In this document: positions 53,313 to 61,978 of the stretch, piece after piece
Numbering within the stretch: position 1 is the first letter of the stretch
Layout of the letters: each line of letters begins with the position of its first letter
Assembly: GCA_030430455.1 (NCBI GenBank)
Contig: JAUIJB010000009.1
Location: forward strand, 1-64,000
Source of the DNA: Verrucomicrobiia bacterium
GTDB lineage: Bacteria > Verrucomicrobiota > Verrucomicrobiia > Verrucomicrobiales > Akkermansiaceae
Reading direction: 5' to 3'
DNA: 64,000 nucleotides
Translations under genes and position numbers: made by a program
Notes under the pieces: model-generated
What the model saw: only the letters and a program-made list of their open reading frames with translations
Told to the model about the DNA's origin: nothing
Databases searched by the model: none

Positions 53313-54004
53313 AGGGATGGCAATGGATCGCCGTGGCGCTCGCTCCGGTGCTTGTCGCCGAGCTGGCGGCCGGCTGGTGGATGTCGAGCGGCGCCGAGGC
53401 TGCGGGTCCGGTCCTCGAGCTCAAGCCGCCGGCCGCGGGCTGGGAGCGCCAGCGCGAGGACTACGACGAGGTGGTTCCCTCGCTGCGCTGCAGCAGTGGC
53501 TGGATCGCCGACCTTGACGATGACGACGACCCGCCGGGGCCGGCGACCCGGGTGTCTTTCTTCCGCTGGGACGCCACCGACACGGTCAACACGCTCGAGG
53601 CCTTCAAGCATCTCCCCGAGCAGTGCATGGGGGCGATCGGGATGCATCTCGAGGAGGTCCACCCGCGGCGCGTCCTCGCGACCCCGCAGGGCGAACTCCA
53701 TTTCGACTCGACCCGCTTCCGCAGCGGCGAGGGCGGCCAGGCGGTCCACATCTTCAAGTGTGTCTGGGTCCACGGCTACGACGGCGCCGACCTGCGCGGC
53801 GGCGTGCTCGGCGGCAAGACCGGCCACCAGCTGCGCGGCCTGCGGCTCGCCGCGGCGCGCGAGCGCTTCCGCCCGCGCCACACCCGGGTGATCATGGGCG
53901 CGGTCAGCGGCATGCCCACCGAGGCGCTGGCCTGGCGCAGCTTCCGCGCTGCCATCGAGGGCCAGTTGGAGTGGGTGGGGGCTGGAGTAGCGGGTAGCCG
54001 GTAG
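53309..54004 (+). CDS. EpsI-like exosortase-associated protein
   Basis: 231 residues from ATG 53309, overlapping the exosortase stop. N-terminal anchor segment (4-23), then a soluble extracytoplasmic domain with LPEQCMGAIGMHLEEVHPRRVL near 100-122 and HIFKCVWVHGYDG near 148-160. The length and place after an exosortase fit EpsI-type partners, though I cannot confirm the family by eye. The last residues (GVAGSR, stop TAG) are encoded by a GTAGCNG heptamer array. Confidence 0.65.
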   Translation: MKGWQWIAVALAPVLVAELAAGWWMSSGAEAAGPVLELKPPAAGWERQREDYDEVVPSLRCSSGWIADLDDDDDPPGPATRVSFFRWDATDTVNTLEAFKHLPEQCMGAIGMHLEEVHPRRVLATPQGELHFDSTRFRSGEGGQAVHIFKCVWVHGYDGADLRGGVLGGKTGHQLRGLRLAAARERFRPRHTRVIMGAVSGMPTEALAWRSFRAAIEGQLEWVGAGVAGSR

Positions 54005-54018
54005 CAAGTCGCAAGGGG
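53984..54018 (+). repeat. GTAGCNG heptamer array at the EpsI-like gene 3' end
   Basis: Units GGAGTAG, CGGGTAG, CCGGTAG with TAG at 53988, 53995 and 54002 (all three frames); the third is the gene's stop. CAAGTCG and CAAGGGG follow. Confidence 0.85.
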
Positions 54019-54099
54019 AGACTCGTCCTCGTTCTCGTCCCTCGTCCTCGATGCCTGATCCAAAGCGGAGACGGCGCGGGGTGAAACAGTGCTGAGTAA

Positions 54100-54120
54100 A
54101 AAGTAGAAAGTAGAAAGTGG
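54100..54120. repeat. Heptamer array AAAGTAG (3 units)
   Basis: AAAGTAG, AAAGTAG, AAAGTGG; same class as 34283-34303. Confidence 0.8.
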
Positions 54121-54174
54121 TCTGGGGCGGAGCGCGAGAAGTGGCGGGTCGTTGGTAAGAAGATGCGTCCTCGC

Positions 54175-54200
54175 AAGGAGCGGGGATTTGCAATCCCCGG
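54175..54200. repeat. Single 26-bp repeat end (copy C)
   Basis: Complete 26-bp end of the paired element, with no inverted partner nearby. Confidence 0.8.
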
Positions 54201-54588
54201 CGGTGCCCCCGAGTCGCGTTTCCTTCGCGGTCATCGTTGGGAGACAAGTTAACCGGCAGCCGACAGTCGGTAGCGGGGGAAGGCCGCGGCGGACCGCGCG
54301 ACCCCCATGGGCGCCGTAGCCTTGGCGAAGGCGGCAGTCGCGCCCGGCCCTTGCGGCCGGGTGGGATGGTTGATGGTGGATGGAGGATGAGCTTGGGAAG
54401 CGCTCCGTTTGTCTCAAGCGCGGGTCATTGGCGGGTCCCCACAACCCGGGGTGCGACCCCGGGCGAATGGCTGGAACCCCACCGGGATTCAGGGCGCCCA
54501 GCTTCGCTTCCTTTGCGGCCTTCTGTGAGAACCAGCGGCGGGACGGGGATCCGGCCCGGCTTCCGCCACCTGTCGATGAGCAGTTGCA

Positions 54589-56331
54589 ATGACCGGCCGC
54601 CTCGCGCTGAATTCCGCCGTGTTCGAGCGCCTCCATGACTTCTGGGTCGACCGCCACCCGCTGGTCCGCTTCGGGATCATCCTGCTGGTGATCGGCGGGC
54701 TCGCCGCGGGCCTGGCCAAGCCCGCGCTCGGCTTCTATCGCTCCTGGCAAAGCGATCGCAAGACCGACGCCGCCGCGCAGGCCCTGGCCGCCTCGCGCCA
54801 CGCCGAGGCCCGCGACCTGGCACTGCGCGCCCTGCGCGCCGGCGGCGACGAGCAGCGCCTGATCCCGATCCTCCTGCGTGCCTCGTCGGCCCTCAACGAC
54901 ACCCGCCAGGTCGACATGGCGCTGGCCCTGATCCTCGCCGACGACATCGCCGCGGACGACCGCCTGCTCGCCTGGGACGTCCTCTGCGACCACGCCCCGG
55001 GCTGGCCGCTGATGATGATCTGGGGGGAGTTGTCCCGGCAGGGGGTGGGCACCGAAGCGATGGCCCTCGAGCTGGTCGACCGATTGCTCCGCGACGAGCT
55101 GCTCGTCGAGGCCGCCCAGGTGCTCGCGCCCTTGCCGCCCAGCGACGACGACGAGCGCGAGGCCCGCCTGCTCGAGCTGCTGCTCGCCAAGGACACGCCC
55201 GAGGCCCATCGCGAGTTCATGAGCAAGCTGCTCGGCCTGCTCCTCGACCGTCCGGAGTCCCGCGAACGCTGGCTGGATGCCTTCGACCGCCTGCCCTTCG
55301 GCGCGATGAACGAGCGCGAGGCCGAGTCGATGATCTACACCCTGCGTGCCGGCGGGCCGCTGGCGGGCGTGGACCACCTGCGCGACGGCCGCTGCCGGAT
55401 GCGCTTCGAACCGGACAAGGCGGACGAGCACTTCGCCACGGCACTGAGGATGGCGGCCGGGGTCGATCCCGCCGCGCGGGCCGCCTGGTGCCTGCGGGTC
55501 GGTCGCCCGCAGGCGGCGGCCGAACAACTCCCCGTGGACCCGCCGCTGGCCGGCCAGCTCGAGCTGCAGTGGCGCATCCTCGAGGCGCTCGGTGATCGCG
55601 AGGCGCAGCTGAAGTTTCTCGCGCAAGCGCCCGAGCACGCCGCCTACGACTGGCAGGGCGCGCTTTGCCGGGTCCAGGCGGCGCGCCTCGAGGGTGACGA
55701 CAAGGAGCTGCGCAATGCCCGCCAGGACGTCCTGCGCCAGGCCCTCGAAAGCGCCGCCCACGAGGCGCCGGTCGACTTGGCCCGCCGGGCCGAGGAGCTC
55801 GGCCTGCGGGCCACCGCGGCCGAGGCCTGGCTGCAGGCGGTTGGGCATCGCCGCGGCCCCGTCCCGCTGTCGCGGCGCCTCAAGTGGGTGATCGAGTTCT
55901 TCGCCGCCGAGAAGCGCGAGGACGAGTTGCTGGCGACGCTTGCCGCCTACCGTGCGATCGAGGCCGGCAACCCGGTGATCACCGCCCAGCACGACTACCT
56001 CGCCTGCCTGCAGGGGCGGCTGGAGCCGACCGAGCTGATTGCCAATGTCGAGCCGATCCTCGCGCAGCGCCCCGACGAACTCCCGCTGCAGGCCATTGTC
56101 GCCCTCGGCCACCTGCTCCTCGAGCAGCCGGACAAGGCCGTCGCCGTCACCGACGAGCCGACCAAGGACTGGTTTGCGGTCATCCCGCTCTACCGCGCCA
56201 TCCGCGCCCTCGCGCTCGAGCAATCCGGCCACCCCGACGAGGCCGCGGTGCTGTTCGAGGACCTGCCGTGGAGCGAGCTGATGCCCTCCGAGCGGCGGGT
56301 GCTGGAAGCGCTGCGCTCGAGTAGCCAGTAG
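54589..56331 (+). CDS. TPR-like membrane-anchored protein of the exosortase locus
   Basis: 580 residues. One membrane segment at about 25-45 (LVRFGIILLVIGGLAAGLA), the rest a long alpha-solenoid of TPR-like helix pairs rich in Ala and Leu (AAAQALAASRHAEARDLALRALRAGGDE...). Such proteins accompany exosortases in several phyla and may be docking factors. The stop TAG is in a GTAGCNG array. Confidence 0.8.
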   Translation: MTGRLALNSAVFERLHDFWVDRHPLVRFGIILLVIGGLAAGLAKPALGFYRSWQSDRKTDAAAQALAASRHAEARDLALRALRAGGDEQRLIPILLRASSALNDTRQVDMALALILADDIAADDRLLAWDVLCDHAPGWPLMMIWGELSRQGVGTEAMALELVDRLLRDELLVEAAQVLAPLPPSDDDEREARLLELLLAKDTPEAHREFMSKLLGLLLDRPESRERWLDAFDRLPFGAMNEREAESMIYTLRAGGPLAGVDHLRDGRCRMRFEPDKADEHFATALRMAAGVDPAARAAWCLRVGRPQAAAEQLPVDPPLAGQLELQWRILEALGDREAQLKFLAQAPEHAAYDWQGALCRVQAARLEGDDKELRNARQDVLRQALESAAHEAPVDLARRAEELGLRATAAEAWLQAVGHRRGPVPLSRRLKWVIEFFAAEKREDELLATLAAYRAIEAGNPVITAQHDYLACLQGRLEPTELIANVEPILAQRPDELPLQAIVALGHLLLEQPDKAVAVTDEPTKDWFAVIPLYRAIRALALEQSGHPDEAAVLFEDLPWSELMPSERRVLEALRSSSQ

Positions 56332-56352
56332 CGGGGGGCGATTAGCGGGGGG
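56318..56352 (+). repeat. GTAGCNG heptamer array at the TPR gene 3' end
   Basis: Units CGAGTAG, CCAGTAG, CGGGGGG, CGATTAG; the second TAG (56329-56331) is the gene's stop. Confidence 0.8.
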
Positions 56353-56873
56353 GGCTCGTCCTCGTCGTCGTTCTCGTCCTCGATGCTTCAGCCAAAGCGG
56401 AGACGGCGCGGGGTGCGAAAGTGCCGAGTAAAAGTAAAAAGTGGTCAGGGGCGCGGCCGGAAATCATGAGGAGAAGTCGCGGAGTGAGGCGGGGCGGATC
56501 GGAGCGCCGACTTCCTTGGCCGCCGAAGCCGTGGCGAAGGAGGCAGTCGGCTGAGAGGTGTGGAGGCGGAGCGCAAGGGCGATTCGGGGCAGGCTGAAGC
56601 CTGCGGTCCAATGGGGGAAGAGCTCCGTGGGCGGGCGCTGAATCTGCCCGGGTTACCTGCGGCTCGACCGCCGGATCCGGTGGGAGACACCCGAGGGGGG
56701 CAGGAAGGGGGCTTGGGACCCTCTCGGGGCCTAAATCAGCAAGGGATCCGGGAGGACGGGAGGGCCACCTCAGGGAAATATTTAGGCTTGTCTGATTTTG
56801 GGGGGAGCGCTAAATCAATCGCGTCGGGTGTTTGATTTCGCGACGTTTTCGAAGCCCCACCACCCCCTTGCTC
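56332..56873. other. Spacer before the short PEP-CTERM gene
   Basis: Left two-thirds are repeats: CTCGTCCTCGTCGTCG block (56359-56385), a loose AAAGT heptamer run, and a composite element (about 56489-56615). The right third (56700-56873) is not repetitive and should hold the promoter. Confidence 0.65.
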
Positions 56874-57413
56874 GTGAAAAGCCTTTCCCTGTATCGGCAT
56901 TCTATCCCTCTGTGCCTCATTGCGTTTCTCATCGTTCCCAGCGCACAGGCTGCTGTTGAAGACGACGAGGCGGCGCAGGTAGCGACGGTAAGTAGCAATT
57001 ACACGACGCCAAGCCCTTTCGAGTGGAATTTGGACGAGGACTCAACCGCAACGAGCGATTTCGACCGCGTCGTTTCAAATAAGAGCAACAATAAGCTGAC
57101 GGTGGCTGGGACGCTCAATGTCATTCTCGGAAGCAACGTCGATCTTTCAGATGGCTTCTGGGACGATGATCGGCAATGGACCGTCTTCAGTGGCTTCAAC
57201 GGAGGGGAAGGGAACAACGGAAGCAATTTCACTGCAATCACCCAGCCTGCCGGACTTTCGACGGTTCGTCCGGGAGCTTCCTTCTCGGGCAGCCCAAGCT
57301 CCAACGGCAGTTGGACCCTTACCTACAATAGCGCAAGCTTTGTCCCCGAACCCAGCTCCGCCATCGTCGGTGGCCTGATCGGCCTCGGCTTCCTGCGCCG
57401 CCGTCGCGGATAA
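56874..57413 (+). CDS. Short PEP-CTERM surface protein
   Basis: 179 residues from GTG 56874, where a signal peptide begins (VKSLSLYRHSIPLCLIAFLIVPSAQA). The body is Asn/Ser/Gly/Asp-rich, and the C-terminus has the full sorting signal: VPEPSSA, a hydrophobic stretch and RRRR. The body (PFEWNLDEDSTATSDFDRVV... GSNVDLSDGFWDDDRQWTVF) matches in layout only the C-terminal module of the large beta-strand-repeat protein at 59278. Codons are noticeably less GC-rich than in neighbours, suggesting a different history. Confidence 0.8.
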   Translation: MKSLSLYRHSIPLCLIAFLIVPSAQAAVEDDEAAQVATVSSNYTTPSPFEWNLDEDSTATSDFDRVVSNKSNNKLTVAGTLNVILGSNVDLSDGFWDDDRQWTVFSGFNGGEGNNGSNFTAITQPAGLSTVRPGASFSGSPSSNGSWTLTYNSASFVPEPSSAIVGGLIGLGFLRRRRG

Positions 57414-57567
57414 GGAGATCCACCGATCTTGCGGCGATCTCTGGAGTGGCGTTCTTCGAGCGCCATGACCATGGGCAGGCGCCTTCCAGGCGCGTTGATT
57501 TTTTTCGCAGCTGGGCTGGGTCGGCTCTCCTGCTGGTGAGAAGATCCGCCCGATAGCCGGGAGGACT

Positions 57568-57608
57568 GCGGTGATTCATCACCGCTTGGGGCGAGGCGAT
57601 TCATCGCC
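57568..57608. repeat. Double TTCA-hairpin element, copy 2
   Basis: GCGGTGATTCATCACCGC at 57568-57585 and GGCGATTCATCGCC at 57595-57608. Confidence 0.85.
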
Positions 57609-57715
57609 GGGTTTTCGTGGTTGGGCCGGGAATCGCCAGCACGCCTCCGCCTCGGGCTGCCCCTTCGCCCCGCGCCTGCGGGGCTTCCTCCTTCGCCCCG
57701 CGCCTGCGGGGCTAC

Positions 57716-57757
57716 GGCGGACAAGTCGGCGGACAAGTCGGCGGACAAGACGGCGGG
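57716..57757. repeat. 12-mer array GGCGGACAAGTC (3 units)
   Basis: Units at 57716, 57728 and 57740; same class as 61754-61801. Confidence 0.85.
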
Positions 57758-57837
57758 CCAGGGAAGCCCATCGGCAAAGCGGCGCTGAAACGCCGCAGTC
57801 TGGGGCAGGGGAGCTCCGGCTCGCCGGCCCAAGAACC

Positions 57838-58662
57838 TTACCTCCGCCTGCGCCGGACGAAGGCCGCACCGAGCAGCAGTCCCGTCGGGATCACGGTCGA
57901 CGGCTCGGGCACGCCCGAACCCAGTCCTTCTCCCGGCTCGCCGATCGCGCCGCCGCCACCGACGTTGACGCTGTCGGTCTCGTCGGCGGCGAGGTCGAAG
58001 TCCCACTGCATTGCGCCGGTGAAGTCGGCCGGACCGAAGGGGGAGCCGGTGCCGGAGAGCGACTGGCCGGAAGCGATCCGAGACTGCAGGCCGGCATAGG
58101 GGGCAATCTCCCAGCTGTCGAAGAAGACGCCCTGGCGGATCACGTCGGGGCCCGGGTTGTTGTCGCCATCCGAGATGGTCATCCGGCCCGTCGCGGCGTC
58201 GAAGACCGCGCTGTCGTTCCAGTAGTTCCCCAGGTCGTAGTCGAAGTAGTTGACCAAACTGAAGCTCGCCCCGGACGAGCCGGCGGCGACGTCGAGCGAG
58301 GCATTGAGGATGCCCGAGCTTCCGGTGTCGGTGAGCGTGTAGTTCACCGCCACGCTCGCGACGGCGGCAAAGGCGCCGCTGAACGAGGTGTAGGTGATCG
58401 TCACCGAGTTGGCAGTCTGGTTCGACAGCGATCCGCCGGTCAGCCGGGTCGCCTGGCCGCCGAGGCTGAGATACCAGGCTTCCTGGTAGAGCGTGTCGCC
58501 CGAGTCGTCGTAGCGGAAGGTGTCGCCGGCGAGGCTGGTGTCGTTGTACTGGAAGTAGGCCAGCCCGTCCGTGAGGGTCAGGGTCGTGGCGCCTGCGCCG
58601 CCTCCCATGGCCAGGAAGAGCAGGAAGGCAAGGCCTCGATTGAGTTGAAATGGGGTCGTCAT
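57838..58662 (-). CDS. PEP-CTERM surface protein
   Basis: 274 residues from ATG 58662 (an ATG five codons earlier is possible). Signal peptide MTTPFQLNRGLAFLLFLAMGGGAGA. The body is beta-rich, with LTLTDGLAYFQYNDTSLAGDTFRYD and repeated Gly/Ser/Asp turns. C-terminal sorting signal: GVPEPST, a hydrophobic stretch and RRRRR. Likely exported, processed by the exosortase and displayed on the surface. No enzymatic motif seen. Confidence 0.88.
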   Translation of the reverse strand: MTTPFQLNRGLAFLLFLAMGGGAGATTLTLTDGLAYFQYNDTSLAGDTFRYDDSGDTLYQEAWYLSLGGQATRLTGGSLSNQTANSVTITYTSFSGAFAAVASVAVNYTLTDTGSSGILNASLDVAAGSSGASFSLVNYFDYDLGNYWNDSAVFDAATGRMTISDGDNNPGPDVIRQGVFFDSWEIAPYAGLQSRIASGQSLSGTGSPFGPADFTGAMQWDFDLAADETDSVNVGGGGAIGEPGEGLGSGVPEPSTVIPTGLLLGAAFVRRRRR

Positions 58663-59277
58663 GACCGATGGAATCAATGGAGCGAGGAACGCAGGATTTG
58701 CGGACTCGTAAAGGCAGCGGAACTATTAATTGTAAAGAAATATTAATCAATACCGAATACGCGTAGGTTCGTCGTCGTCCGGTTCGCCGCGGTGGATCCG
58801 TTCATTGGAGGTCTGAAGGCGGGGAATTTGGCCCGGGGCAGCACCCCCGGGGCCCGGATTCCGCCAAGGATCGGCGCTCGGGGCGAGCGGGACGCCATTG
58901 GCCTCGTCCTCCGCCTCATCCTCGATGCCTCGCAAGGAGCGGGGATTTGCAATCCCCGGCGGTGCCCCGGCTTCTCACTCCAGCCGCGCTTCGCGGCCGG
59001 CCATCCCAGCTCCTTGCTCCCCCTCGCGACGACTTCACCTCATCGTGGTTCGGGGATTGCAAATCCCCGCTCCTTGAACCCCGCCGCCAGCTTGCGCTTC
59101 GTTCGCGGCTTGCGGTGAGAAGCCCGTTTTTCACGGCCCCGCCAAGGGCGTCGGCGAGCTTGGCCTGGCCGTGTCGGCGTTCGTCCGGGCAACCACCATC
59201 CGGCGTCCCGGGCCCGGGGAACGCTTGAGAAGCCAGGGACCTCTCCGTGTTCGTGCGGACGGGATCGTCCGCCGTCC
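58663..59277. other. Repeat-built spacer upstream of the short PEP-CTERM cluster
   Basis: Left part (58663-58790) is AT-rich and non-repetitive, the probable promoter of the gene at 57838-58662. Then a CCCGGGGCAGCACCCCCGGGG hairpin (58833-58853), a CTCGTCCTCCGCCTC block, and the 26-bp inverted-repeat pair 58934-59075. No gene. Confidence 0.65.
58934..59075. repeat. Paired 26-bp inverted repeat element, copy D
   Basis: Ends 58934-58959 and 59051-59075 (25 of 26 bases kept). Confidence 0.85.
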
Positions 59278-61089
59278 TTACCGGCGCTTGCGGCGCAGCA
59301 GGGCGCTGCCGAGGAGGAGGCCGGCCAGTGCCGAGCTCGGCTCGGGGATGGCGGTCCAGGTGAGCGTGTTGCCGGACAGGCTGAACGCCCCCTGTGACGG
59401 GGAAGGCGCGGCGATGCCCGTCTTGCTGCCGCCATCGAGATTGAAGTAGGCCAAGCTGGTGAAGATCCCGGCCCAATCCGAGATGGGGGTGTTGCCGTCG
59501 CTGGTGAAGATGTCGGTCCACGCCAGGGTGCTGTTCCAGAACGCGTCGCTGAAGTCGCTGCTGCCCGGCAGGACGATCTCGAAGACCGCATCGTTGCCGC
59601 CGAGCGAGCCGCCAACGTCGACGCCATCATAGTTGACCTCGCGGGCGCCCTCGTCGGAGGCCAGGTAGTTGAGTTCCCACTCAAAGGCCGAGCTGGCGTT
59701 GTAGGTGGCGTCGCCCGTGATCGTCTGCTTGCCCACGCTGGCCCCGGCCGCGTGGGTGCCGCTGATCGAGGCATCGCCGCCGATCGTGCCGGTTCCGGAA
59801 AGGGTGGCGCCGGATTGGATCGTCACATCGGTCGTGCCGCCGGAAGCGGTGTTGAATGCCAGGTTTCCGCTGGCTTGGCTGAGCGTGCCGCCCGTGATCG
59901 ACGCCGTGCTGCCGATGGAGCTGTCGCCCCCCAGGGTGATGGTCTTGCCGGAACCCAGGGTGACCGAGCCCCCGGTCGCCTCCATCGAGCCGACCGTGTC
60001 GCTTCCCTGAAGATCGAGAGTCCCCGCCGAGACGGAAAGCGTTGCGGAATCCGACAGGACGTCGTCGGCAGTCGCTTCGAACTCGCCACCACTCACCACC
60101 ACGGCCGAAGTCCCCATCGATACGCCGGTCGAGATCTTGGCGCCGGACACCGTCGTGGTTCCGGTGTAGCTCTGGCTTCCATACAGGGACAGGCTGGTGC
60201 TGCCGGAGCCGGCCATGGTGATGCCGCCGCTGCCGCTGATCGAGTTCTGGAAGAGGGTGCCGCTGTCGGCCCCGGTGAGGGTCAAGGTACCGGTGCCGAG
60301 GTCGACCGTGCCTCCATTGGAACTGCCGGTTTCGCGAACCGAGGGCACCGACAGGTCGACGTCGTTGAGGTCCAGGCTGGCGCCGCTGCTGATCGTGACC
60401 CCGGAGGTGTTGCCGAGGTCGCCGCTTCCGGAGAGCTGAAGAGTTCCGGCGGTGATGCTCGTGGCACCCGTGAAACTGTTGGAGCCGGAAAGGTTGAGTG
60501 TGGAATTCTGAAAAATGGTGATGCCCCCGCCTTCAGAGATGGATCCCGAGATGTTCAGCGTGTTCCCGTTGTTGCCGTAAATCTTGATGGAATGGCCGTT
60601 GGTGTCGATGCTTCCTGAGAGCGTGAGATCGCCATTGACCGGGTTGATTTCGAGCCCATCAGCGGTGCCGATCGAGATGTCGAAGGCAATCGAATGGGTC
60701 CCGGACGAAAAGTTCTCAAGCTTGGGGCCACCACTGTTGGATTGGAAAGTGACCGAGTTTCCGGTGATCGTACGGTTCGACGTTGCCGAGGAGCCGAATT
60801 GAAGTTCGTGGATGACATAGCCGGCATCCACGTTGTTCACCATCGTGGTCTCGTGGTTGTTGTTGATCCGGAGGATCGAGTTGGTGTCAGGTTCGTCGAA
60901 ATAGGTGTCGGTGGTGGAGTTGTTGAACCAGCGACCTCCCGACGCTCCCTGCTTCCAGTTGCCATCGGGTGCGGTGTTCACCCAGTCGAACAGGACTTGA
61001 GAGCTGGCAAGCTGGGGCAGGACGGTCAGCGAGAGAAGGAGTGCGGCGGTCGGGGAGACTCGAAATCGATGCACTGAATTGGCCTTCAT
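59278..61089 (-). CDS. Autotransporter-associated beta-strand-repeat PEP-CTERM protein
   Basis: 603 residues from ATG 61089; the in-frame upstream codons are repeat DNA. Signal peptide MKANSVHRFRVSPTAALLLSLTVLPQLASS. Many repeats of the autotransporter-associated strand type (LNLSGSNSFTGATSITAGTLQLSGSGDLG, SLYGSQSYTGTTTVSGA) between about 150 and 440, predicted to form a right-handed beta helix. A C-terminal module from about 495 (FEWELNYLASDEGAREVNYDGVDVGGSLGG) precedes IPEPSSA, a hydrophobic stretch and RRKRR, a PEP-CTERM sorting signal. No beta-barrel translocator: export would use Sec and the exosortase instead. Confidence 0.92.
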   Translation of the reverse strand: MKANSVHRFRVSPTAALLLSLTVLPQLASSQVLFDWVNTAPDGNWKQGASGGRWFNNSTTDTYFDEPDTNSILRINNNHETTMVNNVDAGYVIHELQFGSSATSNRTITGNSVTFQSNSGGPKLENFSSGTHSIAFDISIGTADGLEINPVNGDLTLSGSIDTNGHSIKIYGNNGNTLNISGSISEGGGITIFQNSTLNLSGSNSFTGATSITAGTLQLSGSGDLGNTSGVTISSGASLDLNDVDLSVPSVRETGSSNGGTVDLGTGTLTLTGADSGTLFQNSISGSGGITMAGSGSTSLSLYGSQSYTGTTTVSGAKISTGVSMGTSAVVVSGGEFEATADDVLSDSATLSVSAGTLDLQGSDTVGSMEATGGSVTLGSGKTITLGGDSSIGSTASITGGTLSQASGNLAFNTASGGTTDVTIQSGATLSGTGTIGGDASISGTHAAGASVGKQTITGDATYNASSAFEWELNYLASDEGAREVNYDGVDVGGSLGGNDAVFEIVLPGSSDFSDAFWNSTLAWTDIFTSDGNTPISDWAGIFTSLAYFNLDGGSKTGIAAPSPSQGAFSLSGNTLTWTAIPEPSSALAGLLLGSALLRRKRR

Positions 61090-61409
61090 GGGTTTGGAGG
61101 GGGGCGGGGCTTGTCCTCGATTGCGGATGGCGGAGAGGACACTGAGGTTTACTAAAACTCCACCGCAGACGTCCAGCCTGTTTGGGTGAGAATGCGGAGG
61201 AGCCCCGAGATGGCTCGCATCCTCCAAAGCCCCAAACCGGGCGATGGCCCTCAAAGTCCGCGGGCGTGAACTCCGCAACCTCGAGCCCGTGGCGGTCGGA
61301 GTGGCGCTTTTCGAGCGCCATGGCGATGGACAGGCGCCTTTCAGGCGCGTCGGAACTCGCCATCCTTCCCGTGCGCGATTCTCTCCCTGGTATCGCGGGC
61401 GGGGCCGAC

Positions 61410-61450
61410 TGCGGTGATTCATCACCGCTTCAGGCGAGGCGATTCAGCGC
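61410..61450. repeat. Double TTCA-hairpin element, copy 3
   Basis: GCGGTGATTCATCACCGC at 61410-61427; the second hairpin is GGCGATTCAGCGCC (61437-61450). Confidence 0.8.
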
Positions 61451-61753
61451 CGGGTTCTCGGGGTTCGGCCGGGGATCGCCTGGATGAGCCCACAAGGGAT
61501 TCAAGCGCCGGCTTTTGTCGGCTGGGGGGACGAGAAGGGATCGGTTGATCCGGGCGCGACTGCCGCCTTCGCCAGAGGCTATGGCGCCCACGGGGGTCGC
61601 GCGGTCCGGTGAGGGGAAATCGCCTGCACGGCGGCGCCTCGGGCTGCCTCCTTCGCCCGACTCCGGCCGACAAGACGGCGGACTGGCGGCGCACCAAGCA
61701 CAGCGGCGCACCCAGCCTTCGCCGCCTCCTTCGCCCCGCGGCTGCGGGGCTTC

Positions 61754-61801
61754 GGAGGACAAGTCGGAGGACAAGTCGGCGGACAAGTCGGCGGACAAGA
61801 C
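61754..61801. repeat. 12-mer array GG(A/C)GGACAAGTC (4 units)
   Basis: Units start at 61754, 61766, 61778 and 61790. Confidence 0.85.
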
Positions 61802-61978
61802 GGCGGGCATGGCCGCATCCAACCTTCGTTTTCTTTGCGGCCTTCTGTGAAAAAACAGCGACTGGGGCGATTCGGGGAGGAGCTTGAGGAGCGCTCCGCA
61901 CGGCCCAAGCGCGGATCAATTTCGTTCCAAAAACCCGGGGTTGTCACCCCGGGCTACGATGCGGCACCCCGTTGGGCT

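Larger units (their letters stand above)
54005..54588. other. Repeat-built spacer between EpsI-like and TPR genes
   Basis: Holds a CTCGTCCTCGTTCTCG block (54023-54055), AAAGTAG heptamers (54100-54120), a lone 26-bp repeat end (54175-54200), a CCGGCAG/TCGGTAG heptamer run (54253-54280), a CGCGAC hairpin with a nested insert (54288-54350) and a CCCGGGG hairpin (54446-54470). No gene. Confidence 0.7.
57414..57837. other. Repeat-built spacer between two convergent PEP-CTERM genes
   Basis: Contains a GGCGTT..GAGCGCCATG hairpin block (57445-57500, also at 61300), a double TTCA-hairpin element (57568-57608), two 29-bp copies of a CCCCGCGCCTGCGGGG hairpin (about 57662-57713) and a GGCGGACAAGTC 12-mer array (57716-57757). 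Confidence 0.75.
61090..61978. other. Long repeat-built spacer
   Basis: 889 bp without a gene. The first ~90 bp lead the PEP-CTERM gene. Then GCGCC hairpin blocks (61300-61350), a TTCA-hairpin element (61410-61450), a CGCGACTG...GGGTCGCG hairpin with a nested insert (61553-61611), GCCCCGCGGCTGCGGGGC hairpin (61734-61751), a 12-mer array (61754-61801) and a CCCGGGG hairpin (61936-61955). Confidence 0.75.
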
